A stretch of DNA of 59,467 nucleotides from NCBI GenBank assembly GCA_900315205.1, contig OMYF01000008.1, positions 1 to 59,467 on the forward strand, in the 5' to 3' direction. The notes below the pieces were generated by a model. That model was not told where the DNA came from. It saw only the letters and a list, made by a program, of their open reading frames with translations, and did no database searches. Made by a program: the position numbers and the translations under genes. The DNA comes from an uncultured Acidaminococcus sp. (lineage in GTDB: Bacteria; Bacillota; Negativicutes; Acidaminococcales; Acidaminococcaceae). Of this stretch, positions 29,419 through 38,162 are shown piece by piece (within the stretch, counting starts at the first letter, position 1; each line of letters starts with the position of its first letter).

Positions 29419-30975
29419 TCAGATCTCCGGGCCCGCCGAAACGATATCGTCCGTGACCTTCCCGGCGAATTTCTTGAAATTCTCGTTGAAGAGACCTGCC
29501 AGTTTCCTGGCCGTCGCATCATAGGCTTCCTTATCCTTCCAGGTATTCCGGGGGTTGAGGACGCTTCCCGGTACATTCGGGCAGGATTTGGGGACGCTCA
29601 GACCGAAGATCGGCATGGTGCTCCAGCCTTCCGCTCCCAGTTCGCCATCCAGAGCAGCATGGATCATTGCCCGGGTATAGCTCAGTTTCATGCGTTTCCC
29701 CACGCCATAGGGGCCGCCGCTCCAGCCCGTGTTGACAAGGTACACATTCGTATCATGTCTGGCAATGCGTTCGCCCAGCAGTTTTGCGTAGACGAGCGGC
29801 TGCAGGGGCAGGAAAGGTGCGCCGAAAGCAGTGGAAAATGTTGCCTGCGGTTCCGTGATGCCCCGTTCCGTCCCGGCGACCTTGCTGGTATACCCGGTCA
29901 GGTAATGATACATGGCCTGTTCCTTGGTCAGTTTGGAAATCGGAGGCAGCACGCCGAACGCATCAGCCGTCAGCAGGATGATATTCTTCGGATGGCCCGT
30001 GCGGCTCGGGATCTTGGCATTGGGGATATAGTCCAGCGGATAGGCGACACGCGTATTTTCCGTCAGTGTGCTGTCAGCAAAATCGGGAACGCCGGTTTTG
30101 GGATCGATGATGACATTTTCCATGACAGCACCGAATTTGACGGCTCCGTAGATTTCCGGCTGACTCTCCTCGGTCAGGTCGATGCACTTGGCATAGCAGC
30201 CGCCTTCCACGTTGAAGACACCATTGTCGCCCCACCCGTGTTCATCATCACCGATCAGCGAACGGGCCGGATCGGCGGAAAGGGTCGTCTTGCCAGTGCC
30301 GGACAGGCCGAAGAAAAGGGCTACGTCGCCTTTGGCACCTTCATTGCAGGAACAATGCATGCTCAGGACGCCCTTCTGCGGCAGCAGATAATTCATCACG
30401 GAGAAGATGGACTTCTTCAGTTCCCCCGCATAACGGCCGCCGCCGATCAGGATCAGGTTCTTGTCAAAGTTGAGCAGGATGAACGTTTCAGAATTCGTAC
30501 CATCCACGGCCGGATCAGCCATGACATCGGGCAGGGAAATGACGGTGAAATTTTCCTGGACCGTGCTCGGTTCATCGGTCTTGATAAAGAGCTGACTGAC
30601 AAAGACACTCTGCCATGCCATCTGATTGATGAATTTCACACGGATCTGATTGTCCGGATCGGCTCCGGCCAGGACATTATTGACATAGACCCTGTGCGTC
30701 CTGATATAGGCTTCACACTTGGCATAGATCCGGTCAAAAGTCTCTTTCGAGCAGGGCTGGTTGTTGTCCCAGTTCACGATATCATGAGTCAGGGGTGAAT
30801 CAACGATGAATTTATCTTTCGGAGAACGGCCGGTATGGGTTCCCGTCGTCACACACAGGGCTCCCCTGTCAGAAAATGTACCTTCACGGTTGCGGATAGC
30901 CTCTGCAATCAGTTCCCGCACATTCAGATCTCTCACAACTTCTTTTGCTTCAGCTAAAAGCTTTTCACTGTTCAT
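29419..30975 (-). CDS. pckA: ATP-dependent phosphoenolpyruvate carboxykinase
   Basis: A 518-residue PEPCK interconverting oxaloacetate + ATP and PEP + CO2 + ADP. The kinase loop is FFGLSGTGKTTLS, the metal/substrate segments LIGDDEHGWGDNGVFN and GRSPKDKF are intact, and the C-terminal RMKLSYTRAMI region is present. AGGAA before the ATG and a good promoter about 60 bases upstream make it a stand-alone unit. With malic enzyme next door it sets the PEP/pyruvate/C4-acid balance. Confidence 0.96.
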   Translation of the reverse strand: MNSEKLLAEAKEVVRDLNVRELIAEAIRNREGTFSDRGALCVTTGTHTGRSPKDKFIVDSPLTHDIVNWDNNQPCSKETFDRIYAKCEAYIRTHRVYVNNVLAGADPDNQIRVKFINQMAWQSVFVSQLFIKTDEPSTVQENFTVISLPDVMADPAVDGTNSETFILLNFDKNLILIGGGRYAGELKKSIFSVMNYLLPQKGVLSMHCSCNEGAKGDVALFFGLSGTGKTTLSADPARSLIGDDEHGWGDNGVFNVEGGCYAKCIDLTEESQPEIYGAVKFGAVMENVIIDPKTGVPDFADSTLTENTRVAYPLDYIPNAKIPSRTGHPKNIILLTADAFGVLPPISKLTKEQAMYHYLTGYTSKVAGTERGITEPQATFSTAFGAPFLPLQPLVYAKLLGERIARHDTNVYLVNTGWSGGPYGVGKRMKLSYTRAMIHAALDGELGAEGWSTMPIFGLSVPKSCPNVPGSVLNPRNTWKDKEAYDATARKLAGLFNENFKKFAGKVTDDIVSAGPEI

Positions 30976-31036
30976 AATGGATTCCTACTTCCTCTAAGAT
31001 TCAATCCCGCCCCAGCGGGTCCTGCCTTTTGTTTCA

Positions 31037-31065
31037 TTATAAAACGTTTTAAAAATTGGGGCAAT
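31037..31065 (-). promoter_or_regulatory. pckA promoter with a cre-like palindrome
   Basis: On the minus strand TTGCCC (31060-31065), 17 bases, and a perfect TATAAT (31037-31042). Between the boxes lies TAAAACGTTTTA (31041-31052), a perfect palindrome containing the AAAACGTTTT core of CcpA-type catabolite operators. Binding there would block the promoter, fitting glucose repression of gluconeogenesis. Confidence 0.6.
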
Positions 31066-31185
31066 AAGGAATGGACTGACTGTGGAAACCCGGCATTTTC
31101 GCCCATCAATCCGGCAAGGAGCCGGGAAAAACACTTCGCAAAAAGCGGAAACATTCCCGTCCGGGGCAGGAAGAAAGGGCTGTGG

Positions 31186-31312
31186 AGCTGCAGTCTGCCG
31201 TCAGCTCTCAGCCGCCAGCCGTCGGCCGCGGTCAGCGATCTGCGGCCTGCGGATTGCGGTCTGCGGCCTGCGGATTGCGGTCTGCGGATTGCGATTCAAA
31301 TACATGTTTTGA
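31186..31312 (+). repeat. GC-rich dispersed intergenic element, copy 1
   Basis: The element starts GCTGCAGTCTGCCGTCAGCT and contains CAGCCGCCAGCCGTCGGCC, then short near-tandem units of GCGGCCTGCGGATT and GCGGTCTGCGGATT, ending at AAATACATGTTTTG. The same blocks recur at 43474-43642 (inverted) and twice at 46338-46621. It lies in the 515-base gene-free stretch between pckA and the next gene, which is otherwise featureless except for the terminator at its far end. Confidence 0.8.
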
Positions 31313-31427
31313 TGCTGTGATGCTGAGGGCATTGGTGCCGGGATGTATACGGATTTCCTTCCAAGACCGGGGAAGCCATCCTTTCAGCCGGACTGCCAGG
31401 GAGGCCCTACCCTGTACGTATCAGAAC

Positions 31428-31472
31428 AAAGAAAGAGCTGTGAAAAAATGATTGCTCATTTTCTCACAGCTC
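31428..31472 (-). terminator. Palindromic terminator, copy 2 of a dispersed family
   Basis: GAGCTGTGA and TCACAGCTC enclose TGATTGCTCA, the same inner sequence as the palindromes at 20600 and 46650. On the minus strand it is followed by TTTCTTTG and ends the acyl-CoA dehydrogenase gene (stop at 31491). Confidence 0.8.
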
Positions 31473-31490
31473 CGTCGCTAAAATTCTGTA

Positions 31491-32624
31491 TCAGTAGAGG
31501 ATCTTATTGGCAATGACCATTCTCTGCACCTGGTTGGTGCCTTCATAGATCTGAAGGATCTTGGCATCGCGCATTTTCTTTTCCATGGGATAGTCTTTCA
31601 TATAGCCATAGCCGCCCATGATCTGTACAGCGTCCGTTGCCACCTGCATGGCGATATCGGAGGCAAAGCATTTGCTCATGGCAGCTTCCTTGCCGAATTC
31701 CATTCCCTTGTCACGCATCCAGCAGGCCTGCTGCACCATCAGACGGGCTGCATTGACCTTCATGGCCATATCGGCCACCATGGCCTGGATCATTTCGAAA
31801 GAGGCGATCGGCTGGCCGAACTGTCTTCTTTCACGGGCATAATGCGCCGCGATATCAAGGCAGGACTGTGCCAGGCCTACAGCCACAGCTGCCACAAACG
31901 GACGGGCCGAATCCAGCGTCTTCATGGCAATGCGGAAACCGCCGCCTTCACGGCCGACACGGTTCTTTTCAGGAACGACCACGTCTTCCAGGATGAGTTC
32001 ACACGTATTGGAAGGACGGATCCCCATCTTGTCCTCCTTGCGGCCCACCCGGAAACCGGGGGTGCCCTTCGGGACGATGAAAGCCGTCAGACCGCGGATG
32101 CCGCCGGTCTTGCGGGTATTGGCAAACACCAGATAGCTGTCCGCAATGCCGCCGTTCGTGATGAAGACCTTATTGCCGTTCAGTACATAATGGTCCCCAT
32201 CTTTGACGGCTTTGGTCGCCACGGCGCCGGCATCGGAACCCGCGTTCGGTTCCGTCAGCGCAAAAGCAGCGAGACCGCCGCGGTTCAGCAGGTCGCACTG
32301 ATATTTTTTCTGTTCATCCGTGCCCGCGATCAGGATCGGATAGGAAGCCAGGGCATTGGCCGCAATGGAAGTTGCAACCCCGGCGCAGCCCTTGCCAAGT
32401 TCTTCATAGATCATGGCAACCGTAATGCTGTCGAGGCCAGGTCCGCCGAATTCTTCCGGCACGACAAGGTTCAAGAGACCCATATCGGCCGCTTTTTTAA
32501 AGATTTCCGGTCTGGTCTGGTTTTCCTTATCCATCTCATCGGTATAAGGAACGATTTCCTTATCGACAAAATCTTTTACCAGGGCCTGTAATTCAAGTTG
32601 TTCGTCAGTCAATGCAAAATCCAT
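31491..32624 (-). CDS. Acyl-CoA dehydrogenase (short-chain, butyryl-CoA type)
   Basis: A 377-residue single-domain flavoprotein: [36 protein letters not shown], and the ILQIYEGTNQVQR end with the usual catalytic Glu. It oxidises a short acyl-CoA at C2-C3 or, with an ETF partner, runs in the reducing direction in butyrate formation. No ETF genes are adjacent. AGGAGG precedes the ATG. It differs clearly from the fusion enzyme at 533 in lacking extra domains. Confidence 0.93.
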   Translation of the reverse strand: MDFALTDEQLELQALVKDFVDKEIVPYTDEMDKENQTRPEIFKKAADMGLLNLVVPEEFGGPGLDSITVAMIYEELGKGCAGVATSIAANALASYPILIAGTDEQKKYQCDLLNRGGLAAFALTEPNAGSDAGAVATKAVKDGDHYVLNGNKVFITNGGIADSYLVFANTRKTGGIRGLTAFIVPKGTPGFRVGRKEDKMGIRPSNTCELILEDVVVPEKNRVGREGGGFRIAMKTLDSARPFVAAVAVGLAQSCLDIAAHYARERRQFGQPIASFEMIQAMVADMAMKVNAARLMVQQACWMRDKGMEFGKEAAMSKCFASDIAMQVATDAVQIMGGYGYMKDYPMEKKMRDAKILQIYEGTNQVQRMVIANKILY

Positions 32625-32761
32625 AACATCCTCCTGATTTCGGGATTTTTGGTCGGACAGGACTGAAGCGCCCTCTCAAGACGCGGTGCCGTGCTTCCTC
32701 CGGATGAACTCCCGCCATACGGGAAAGCCACTATGCAGATTTCATATATAACAGTGATATT

Positions 32762-33199
32762 TTACCACTTTTGAGGTATCTCGTCAAAATGCCCCACGAC
32801 GAACATCGTCCCTGTCACATCCGCCATTTTGCGCCCTTTGGAGTCAAATATCTCCACCCGGCAGACAATGGTGGACCGTCCTGCATGGATCAGTCCGGCT
32901 TTTGCAACAAGCTGTTCCCTTTCCTTCGTATTGCGGATAAAGTTGACCGATGCTGAAAGCGTCACTACTTTGGCGCCGATGCTGTAGCAGACAGCTCCCA
33001 TGGCCGTATCCGCCATGGTGAACATGGCCCCGCCGTGCACGGCACCATACCGGTTCCCGTGTTTTTTGGGGTCCGCGTCCATCGTAAATTCCACATAACC
33101 GCATTCCACTTTCGACAGACGGATATCTGCCAGCTTCATAAAAGCATTTTCTTCAAACCGCTCGTACATCCATTCCCGGATTTCCTTGTCAGTCAACAT
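32762..33199 (-). CDS. PaaI-family hotdog thioesterase
   Basis: A 145-residue protein with the hotdog signature VHGGAMFTMADTAMG, including the conserved Asp, and VTLSASVNFIRN. It hydrolyses an acyl- or aryl-CoA thioester in the cytosol; the substrate is unknown. AAGGAG seven bases before the ATG. It lies 11 bases downstream of the 3D-domain gene and upstream of an acyl-CoA dehydrogenase, so a role in CoA-ester turnover is plausible. Confidence 0.88.
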   Translation of the reverse strand: MLTDKEIREWMYERFEENAFMKLADIRLSKVECGYVEFTMDADPKKHGNRYGAVHGGAMFTMADTAMGAVCYSIGAKVVTLSASVNFIRNTKEREQLVAKAGLIHAGRSTIVCRVEIFDSKGRKMADVTGTMFVVGHFDEIPQKW

Positions 33200-33210
33200 G
33201 ATTCAGCTCC

Positions 33211-33789
33211 TTACAAGATATAGACATGCACGCGGCGCCGGCCCCACTGCAGGGCCTCCCGGCGCTTCATGAATGCAAGGTCGATGTGGTTGCCTTTGAT
33301 GGCGCTGCCCACGTCGGCAGCGATCCCTTCGCCATATCCCATGATATAGAGCCTTGTTCCCATAGGGATGATGTACGGATCCACGGCAACAATGCCCCGT
33401 CTCAGCACCCTACCTGTCGACGTGATGTCATTCACGCCCGGATCCTGCGGGCTGTAGCCTGTTGCTTCCATCACCCATACCTTGCGGTACCGGCTGAAAT
33501 CCAGACCACTTTTTTTGCTCATCAGGTTATACAGGGGCCAATCTACGGAGCCAGTTACTTTCTTTCTATTCTTTTTTTGAAACGAACTCACAGCCTGTCG
33601 GGTCTGTTTGCCGTACTCCCCATCAATCTCGCCGCGGTACAGTTTCAGTTCCTGCAGCATGGACTGGACCTCTTCCACGCGGCGCCCCCTGGATCCGTAG
33701 TGAGCTACCAGTTTGGCAGCCGATACGGTAAGGGGCGCGCACAGAAGAAGCAGGAGAGCCAGCACAAGACTCAGCGTCTTACGGTGCAC
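33211..33789 (-). CDS. Exported peptidoglycan-binding / 3D-domain cell wall protein
   Basis: A 192-residue protein with a signal peptide (hydrophobic residues 6-24, cleavage near VSAAK), a peptidoglycan-binding domain 1 repeat (SRGRRVEEVQSMLQELKLY, then EIDGEYGKQTRQAV) and a C-terminal 3D domain with ATGYSP, STGRV, VAVDPYIIPMGTRLYI and ADVGSAIKGNHIDL, whose three Asp residues name the family. Such proteins are MltA-like lytic transglycosylases or Rpf-like factors. It starts at GTG 33789, with GGGAGG ten bases upstream, 28 bases after glnA. Confidence 0.9.
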   Translation of the reverse strand: MHRKTLSLVLALLLLLCAPLTVSAAKLVAHYGSRGRRVEEVQSMLQELKLYRGEIDGEYGKQTRQAVSSFQKKNRKKVTGSVDWPLYNLMSKKSGLDFSRYRKVWVMEATGYSPQDPGVNDITSTGRVLRRGIVAVDPYIIPMGTRLYIMGYGEGIAADVGSAIKGNHIDLAFMKRREALQWGRRRVHVYIL

Positions 33790-33817
33790 AGCCTCTCAAC
33801 CTCCCTTGACGGAAGGA

Positions 33818-35713
33818 TTAGATGATGTTGTTGGAGTAATCCGTGTACAATGCTTCTAATTCTTCCATCTTCGCATTCAGCGTTACCTGGAGGTCAGAAG
33901 CCTTGTCAAAATCACCGGCAGCAAATGCCTTCTTGATCTGGGTGAACAGAGACGTGCTCGTATCCGTATCCTTGGCGATGGCTACGCGCAGTTCTTCCAC
34001 TCTCTGCCACATGCCGTCATCCCAGGCGGACGTCGTACCGTCAGCCGGTTTCATGGCCTTGACCGCATCGCGGTCTTTCGGGATGATATGGGTCAGCAGT
34101 TCCGTCTGCCATCTGATCAGAGCGCCTTCCTTGAAGGACTCCAGGTAAACTGGTTTCAGGATGTCACTTGCAGTCAGAACGGCTACCTTGTCAGGATATT
34201 CATCCAGCGCCTTCATGTTTTCCCAAACCGTCGCAGGCGGTTTGCCGAAGTATTCGTCTCTTTCTTCCGGAGTATAGTCCTCGAACACATCCACTTCGGA
34301 GCGATAGGCTCTGTCCTTCTCCAGATAGAAGGATTCTTCACCCGGCTTCTTGGAGATTTCGGCTTCCAGTTCCTTGGTGCTCTTGCCGGAAGCGAGGACA
34401 GCCTTGATGCCATCCAGTGCAGCCAGATAGAATCCGGTCAGTGCCATATAGGTGTTGGTGAAGGGGTTCGGTGCACGGACCTCGAAACGGGTTGCCAGCG
34501 GATTGTCGATATCGCGGATGACGCCGGCCAGGACCGTTCTGTTACGGGTCGGGACCGCAGCGGTCTTGCCAAGGCTCGTCACGATGCAGATCGGGGCTTC
34601 GAAGCCGGGTCTCAGACGGGCAAACGCATCGGTCGTGCAGGAAACGATCGGGTTCAGCACTTCATAGTTCTTCAGGATCCCCATGAGCGCGCCGTAGCCG
34701 ATAGCGGACAGATAGTCGTTCTTCATATCCGCAGGGGACATGATATTTACTATTTTACCATTTTTCAGTTTGGCTGCAAGACCTACATGGGTATGTTCCC
34801 CACTGCCGGCCACACCGTAGATCGGTTTTGCCAGGAAGGAAACTTCCAGACCGTTGCTGCGGAAGATTTCCTTGACCAGGGAGCGGACGAGGATTTCGTT
34901 ATCCGCAGCCTGCAGGGAATCCGCAAATCTCCAGTCGATTTCAAGCTGTTCATTGACGTGGGTCATATTGCCGTTGGCATCGAGCTGGCCGCGGACGCCG
35001 CCGACTTCCTTATGGCCCATTTCAGGCTTCAGGCCGTAGAGACCGAGCACTTCCACGGCTTCTTCCAGGGAAGTCCGGACATTGCCGCGGGTACGCTGCC
35101 AGTACTGTTCCTGCATGACCTGGGAGGAGGACAGATCCGTACGGGAAACATTTTCTCTCGGGGTCTTGACCCAGAATTCCAGTTCCGTGGCGCTCGTGAA
35201 AGTGATCTTTTCGATATCTTCCGGAGCTACGGCAAGGCCGGGTACCGTACCGGCTTTCTTCATGGCCGCGAGGATTTCATCCGCCACATATTCCAGCGTG
35301 GCTTTCAGGATATGACGGGAATCCACGAATTCGTTATTGTGCTTCAGGAAGCATGGGATCCGCAGCGTACCGATCATCTTGCCCGTTTCTTCATCGAAAT
35401 TCTCATGGTTGTAATCCACGAACCAGTTGACGCTCAGGTCAGCCACCATATCCACACGGGCATCGGAAAGCGAAGCCACACCCGGCAGCACGACGGAAGA
35501 ACCGTCGGTCTGGGCCGTATGGCTGTAAAGCATGGTTTCCATATCGTCCAGCAGGGCGCTGATAGGAACTTTTTCATCCGTGTCGTTGCCGGCAAAGTCA
35601 ATGCCCATGAAGGATACGAATTTTACTTCGGGATGCTGGAGCAGCAGGGCACGCAGAGTGTCCGGAGTCAGCTGACTGGGTTTGATCACATAAAGCAGGT
35701 CCTTTTCGTACAT
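33818..35713 (-). CDS. glnA: Long glutamine synthetase of divergent type
   Basis: A 631-residue protein. Motifs of the catalytic domain are recognisable though changed: SATELEFW (metal Glu), GSGEHTHVGL in place of the usual NGxHxHxS, ARLRPGFEAP and RFEVRAPNPFTNTYMALT. It is longer than type I enzymes (about 450) through extra sequence in the C-terminal third, and it does not look like the roughly 700-residue type III. It makes glutamine from glutamate, ammonia and ATP. AAAGGGG seven bases before the ATG sets the start. The long leader suggests its own regulation. Confidence 0.88.
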   Translation of the reverse strand: MYEKDLLYVIKPSQLTPDTLRALLLQHPEVKFVSFMGIDFAGNDTDEKVPISALLDDMETMLYSHTAQTDGSSVVLPGVASLSDARVDMVADLSVNWFVDYNHENFDEETGKMIGTLRIPCFLKHNNEFVDSRHILKATLEYVADEILAAMKKAGTVPGLAVAPEDIEKITFTSATELEFWVKTPRENVSRTDLSSSQVMQEQYWQRTRGNVRTSLEEAVEVLGLYGLKPEMGHKEVGGVRGQLDANGNMTHVNEQLEIDWRFADSLQAADNEILVRSLVKEIFRSNGLEVSFLAKPIYGVAGSGEHTHVGLAAKLKNGKIVNIMSPADMKNDYLSAIGYGALMGILKNYEVLNPIVSCTTDAFARLRPGFEAPICIVTSLGKTAAVPTRNRTVLAGVIRDIDNPLATRFEVRAPNPFTNTYMALTGFYLAALDGIKAVLASGKSTKELEAEISKKPGEESFYLEKDRAYRSEVDVFEDYTPEERDEYFGKPPATVWENMKALDEYPDKVAVLTASDILKPVYLESFKEGALIRWQTELLTHIIPKDRDAVKAMKPADGTTSAWDDGMWQRVEELRVAIAKDTDTSTSLFTQIKKAFAAGDFDKASDLQVTLNAKMEELEALYTDYSNNII

Positions 35714-35800
35714 AAGATTACCCCTTTCCTATCTCTCGCCTTTTCTCAGCTATATATGAACCGCCAAACGGGTGCGTCCGGGGGTGCATATCATGGCTGT

Positions 35801-35854
35801 CCCATTTATTTTATAAATGGGGGTCATTTCAAATTACAGTGCTAATTATAGCAC
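35801..35854 (-). promoter_or_regulatory. glnA promoter, operator-like dyad and leader hairpin
   Basis: On the minus strand an extended -10 (TGC then TATAAT, 35845-35850) sits inside the dyad GTGCTA-N4-TAGCAC (35839-35854). There is no good -35, hinting at activator dependence. About 20 bases into the transcript lies a perfect 9-bp hairpin with a three-base loop (35801-35821). The leader totals roughly 125 bases. Confidence 0.5.
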
Positions 35855-35855
35855 A

Positions 35856-36373
35856 CCCTTTCACAGTAGGCTAGTAGTTTTTTGCTTTTTTTCGAACGAT
35901 CTATTCTTTTGTCACAAAATGTGTTCGTTATTTTACTATTTTTTACATATTTTTGCATTGGTTTCATTTAAATTTTAAATTTTAAGAAAACTTTTCCGAA
36001 CTTTAGAACATTACTCCAGCGGCTCAAGCGCCTCCGCCGCTGCCTTTCTTTTCTGCACCCTGAAAATGCAGCAGTCCCCGAAAGAGCCCATCTGCACGGC
36101 CGTCCGCAGCATGGCATTTCCGGCTCACCGGATACGCCGGCACCCGTTCCCGTGGTATGATATCATAGAGGAAGGGCTTGCGAAAAAGACGGCAGCCATA
36201 CAGCCTGCAGCCCGCCCGGCAGCCGAGCCGGAACGCTTCTGCAGGCAGGGAGCCCGGCTGCAGAAGCGGAGGGCTTCTGGAAACCTGTCGGGAACTGCCG
36301 CAGCAGCCGGTCCCGGAGTTCCTGTTTATCTCATCATCATCCCACTCTGGAATCATATAAGGAGGACTTTGCC
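35856..36373. other. Gene-free AT-rich to GC-rich divergent intergenic region
   Basis: The left half (35870-36000) is strongly AT-rich, with CGAAC at 35902 and GTTCG near 35930 as an inverted pair. On the right, TGG-TATGAT (36153-36161) is a candidate extended -10 for the rightward gene, overlapping the palindrome ATGATATCAT. A perfect 10-bp hairpin GCTTCTGCAG/CTGCAGAAGC (36235-36267) would lie in its leader. An open frame at 36066-36377 is rejected as non-coding. Confidence 0.35.
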
Positions 36374-37168
36374 ATGAGTCTGGAAGATTCGATCCGTTCC
36401 CTGATCCAAACGAGGCCCGGCACAGTCTGCACGGTCTTCAAGGACCTTGCCTCTGGCGGACACTTTGCCATAAACGGAAATCTGTGCGTGCCTTCAGCAA
36501 GTCTCATCAAGCTGCCCGTCCTGGCGGAACTGGCACGTCAGGATCAGGAAGGGCGCCTGTCCCTGGAAGAAAGCATCGCTGTGCAGCAAAAAGACCTGGC
36601 CGGCGGCGACGGCATCCTGAAGGAACTGGCCCCCGGCCATCGCTTCACGCTCCGCGAACTCGCCACGCTCATGATCATCGTCAGTGACAACACGGCGGCC
36701 AATCTTCTCATCGACCGGCTCGGCATGGACGCTGTCAATGCTCTGGACCGTCAGCTGGGACTTGCGGCCACGCGCCTTGAAAGGAAAATGATGGACCGGA
36801 AAGCGCTCGAAGAAGGACGGGACAATACCACCTGTGCCGCCGACATGGCCTTTCTGCTGGAATCCATCTATAAAGGGACCCTGATCAGTCCGGCGGCTTC
36901 CGGCTGGATGCTGCAGGTCCTCAGGCAGCAGCAGCAGGGCGGCCGGCTGCAGCGCTTCCTGCCGGAAGATGTGCCCCTCGCCCACAAATGCGGCGATCTC
37001 GACGGGATCGAAAACGATGCCGGCCTCTTCCTTTTTCCAGGCCGTCCCTATCTCCTTGTGGTCCTGACGAGCCATCAGCCCGATGCCCGGACAGGTCAGG
37101 AAACGATCGGCCTCATCTCCTCCCAGGTCTATCATTCTTTCATTGGAAAGGAGCCCCGACATGGATAA
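36374..37168 (+). CDS. Class A beta-lactamase-like serine hydrolase without signal peptide
   Basis: A 264-residue protein with the fold motifs in order: S43-L-I-K46 (SxxK), S104-D-N106 (SDN) and K205-C-G207 in place of KTG. The omega-loop Glu motif (ExxLN) is not recognisable; the region reads ERKMMDRKALEEG. No signal peptide or anchor is present, unusual for a family that works outside the membrane. AAGGAGG supports the ATG, and a longer exported form is not encoded. It may be a cytosolic peptidase or amidase rather than a resistance enzyme. Its last eight bases overlap the next gene. Confidence 0.8.
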   Translation: MSLEDSIRSLIQTRPGTVCTVFKDLASGGHFAINGNLCVPSASLIKLPVLAELARQDQEGRLSLEESIAVQQKDLAGGDGILKELAPGHRFTLRELATLMIIVSDNTAANLLIDRLGMDAVNALDRQLGLAATRLERKMMDRKALEEGRDNTTCAADMAFLLESIYKGTLISPAASGWMLQVLRQQQQGGRLQRFLPEDVPLAHKCGDLDGIENDAGLFLFPGRPYLLVVLTSHQPDARTGQETIGLISSQVYHSFIGKEPRHG

Positions 37169-37478
37169 AAGAACCATCTATATCACCGGCGAAGCCCGGA
37201 CTGCCATGGATAATGCCATCACGCGCATCTACGGCATTTTCTACCTTGCCTTTGAACTGACACAGGAAGGGGAAGTCATCGACGTGAACTGCAACGCCAC
37301 GCTGGAACTGACCCGGAACTTCATCAAAAAGCTTTTCCTGGGACAGAGTTTCACCAATGCAAAGAGCATCGACCAGGAAGTGACGTCCCGTTATTTCGGG
37401 ACCTCCGCCAAAGCCATCCTCGCAGCCTACCACGACGCGCTCATGCATTACCGCCAGCTGGACAGGACGAAAGGCTGA
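37161..37478 (+). CDS. DUF3870 family protein
   Basis: A 105-residue cytosolic protein. The stretches IYITGEARTAMDNAITRIYG, VNCNATLELTRNFI and RYFGTSAKAILAAYHDAL match the DUF3870 family as I know it. AAGGAG eight bases before the ATG at 37161. It overlaps the upstream serine hydrolase gene by eight bases (ATGGATAA), so the two are coupled. Function unknown. Confidence 0.8.
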   Translation: MDKRTIYITGEARTAMDNAITRIYGIFYLAFELTQEGEVIDVNCNATLELTRNFIKKLFLGQSFTNAKSIDQEVTSRYFGTSAKAILAAYHDALMHYRQLDRTKG

Positions 37479-37728
37479 TCGTCCGCAAAAAGCCTGCAGC
37501 AGGCTGACCGGGCATTCGAGTTTTTCAAATTTGCCACATTTTTGTTTTATTTCTTCATCCCCGGTTCATCTTTTCTGTATACAATGGGACCATCGAAAGC
37601 AAAGGATATGATGAAGCATCCGGGAACGGCTCTTCCGGCAGCTTCCCGAACACAGCCCCTTAGCGGCTGCAGTCATCGTACCCTTCGGAAAACAAGGCAT
37701 CCTGCCGTTTTCCAAGGAGGTCTCAATT

Positions 37729-38061
37729 ATGGAAAAGAAAACGATTTGTACTGGATCTGTATGGAATTCTCTGAAAAAGAGTGCCGCCGTGCTGGCCGTG
37801 ATGGCTGTCATGAGCGGGATCGGCGGTACTGCTCTGGCTCAGACAGAAGCAGCGGAACGCAGGGACGGCCGTCCGCCCGTCGTGGAAAACCAGAAACGCC
37901 CGGACAGGCCTAAGGAAGTCCGCGAAAGAAAACCGGCACCACCCAAAAAGGTGAAAAAATCCGCAAAGAACAGACGGAAACAGCAGAAGCCAAAATTCAA
38001 CAACAACAGGAAAGCCCCCCAGCCCCCGCAAGGACCGCAGGGACCGAAAGATTTCCGCTAA
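37729..38061 (+). CDS. Small exported proline/lysine-rich protein
   Basis: A 110-residue protein with a clear signal peptide (basic start, hydrophobic residues 17-35, cleavage after ALA near 37). The mature part of about 73 residues is almost entirely Pro, Lys, Arg, Gln and Asn (PAPPKKVKKSAKNRRKQQK), hence very basic and disordered. A near-perfect AAGGAGG precedes the ATG and a strong terminator follows, so it is a real, separately expressed gene. No family recognised; binding to anionic wall polymers or nucleic acid outside the cell is possible. Confidence 0.75.
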   Translation: MEKKTICTGSVWNSLKKSAAVLAVMAVMSGIGGTALAQTEAAERRDGRPPVVENQKRPDRPKEVRERKPAPPKKVKKSAKNRRKQQKPKFNNNRKAPQPPQGPQGPKDFR

Positions 38062-38067
38062 GTAAAG

Positions 38068-38114
38068 AATCCTCCCCGACTGTACTGATGATATACAGTC
38101 AGGGAGGATTTTTT
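38068..38114 (+). terminator. Terminator after the small exported protein
   Basis: A long stem (AATCCTCCC and GGGAGGATT outer arms, GACTGTA/TACAGTC inner arms) is followed by six T. The AATC side followed by CTTT on the other strand means it may also serve the convergent transporter gene. Confidence 0.85.
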
Positions 38115-38162
38115 ATCTGTGCAGGCGGCCGCGCAGTTCCGGAAAGACCCGGCACTTCCGCA

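Noticed and set aside
31082..31451. Small open frames within the GC-rich repeat (also at 43342-43705 and 46333-47076)
   Set aside because: They translate the micro-repeats into low-complexity peptides and differ between copies by frame-changing indels, so they are not coding.
36066..36377. A 103-codon frame upstream of the beta-lactamase-like gene
   Set aside because: It spans a strong hairpin and the promoter/ribosome-site region of the next gene, has odd composition and lacks its own ribosome site.
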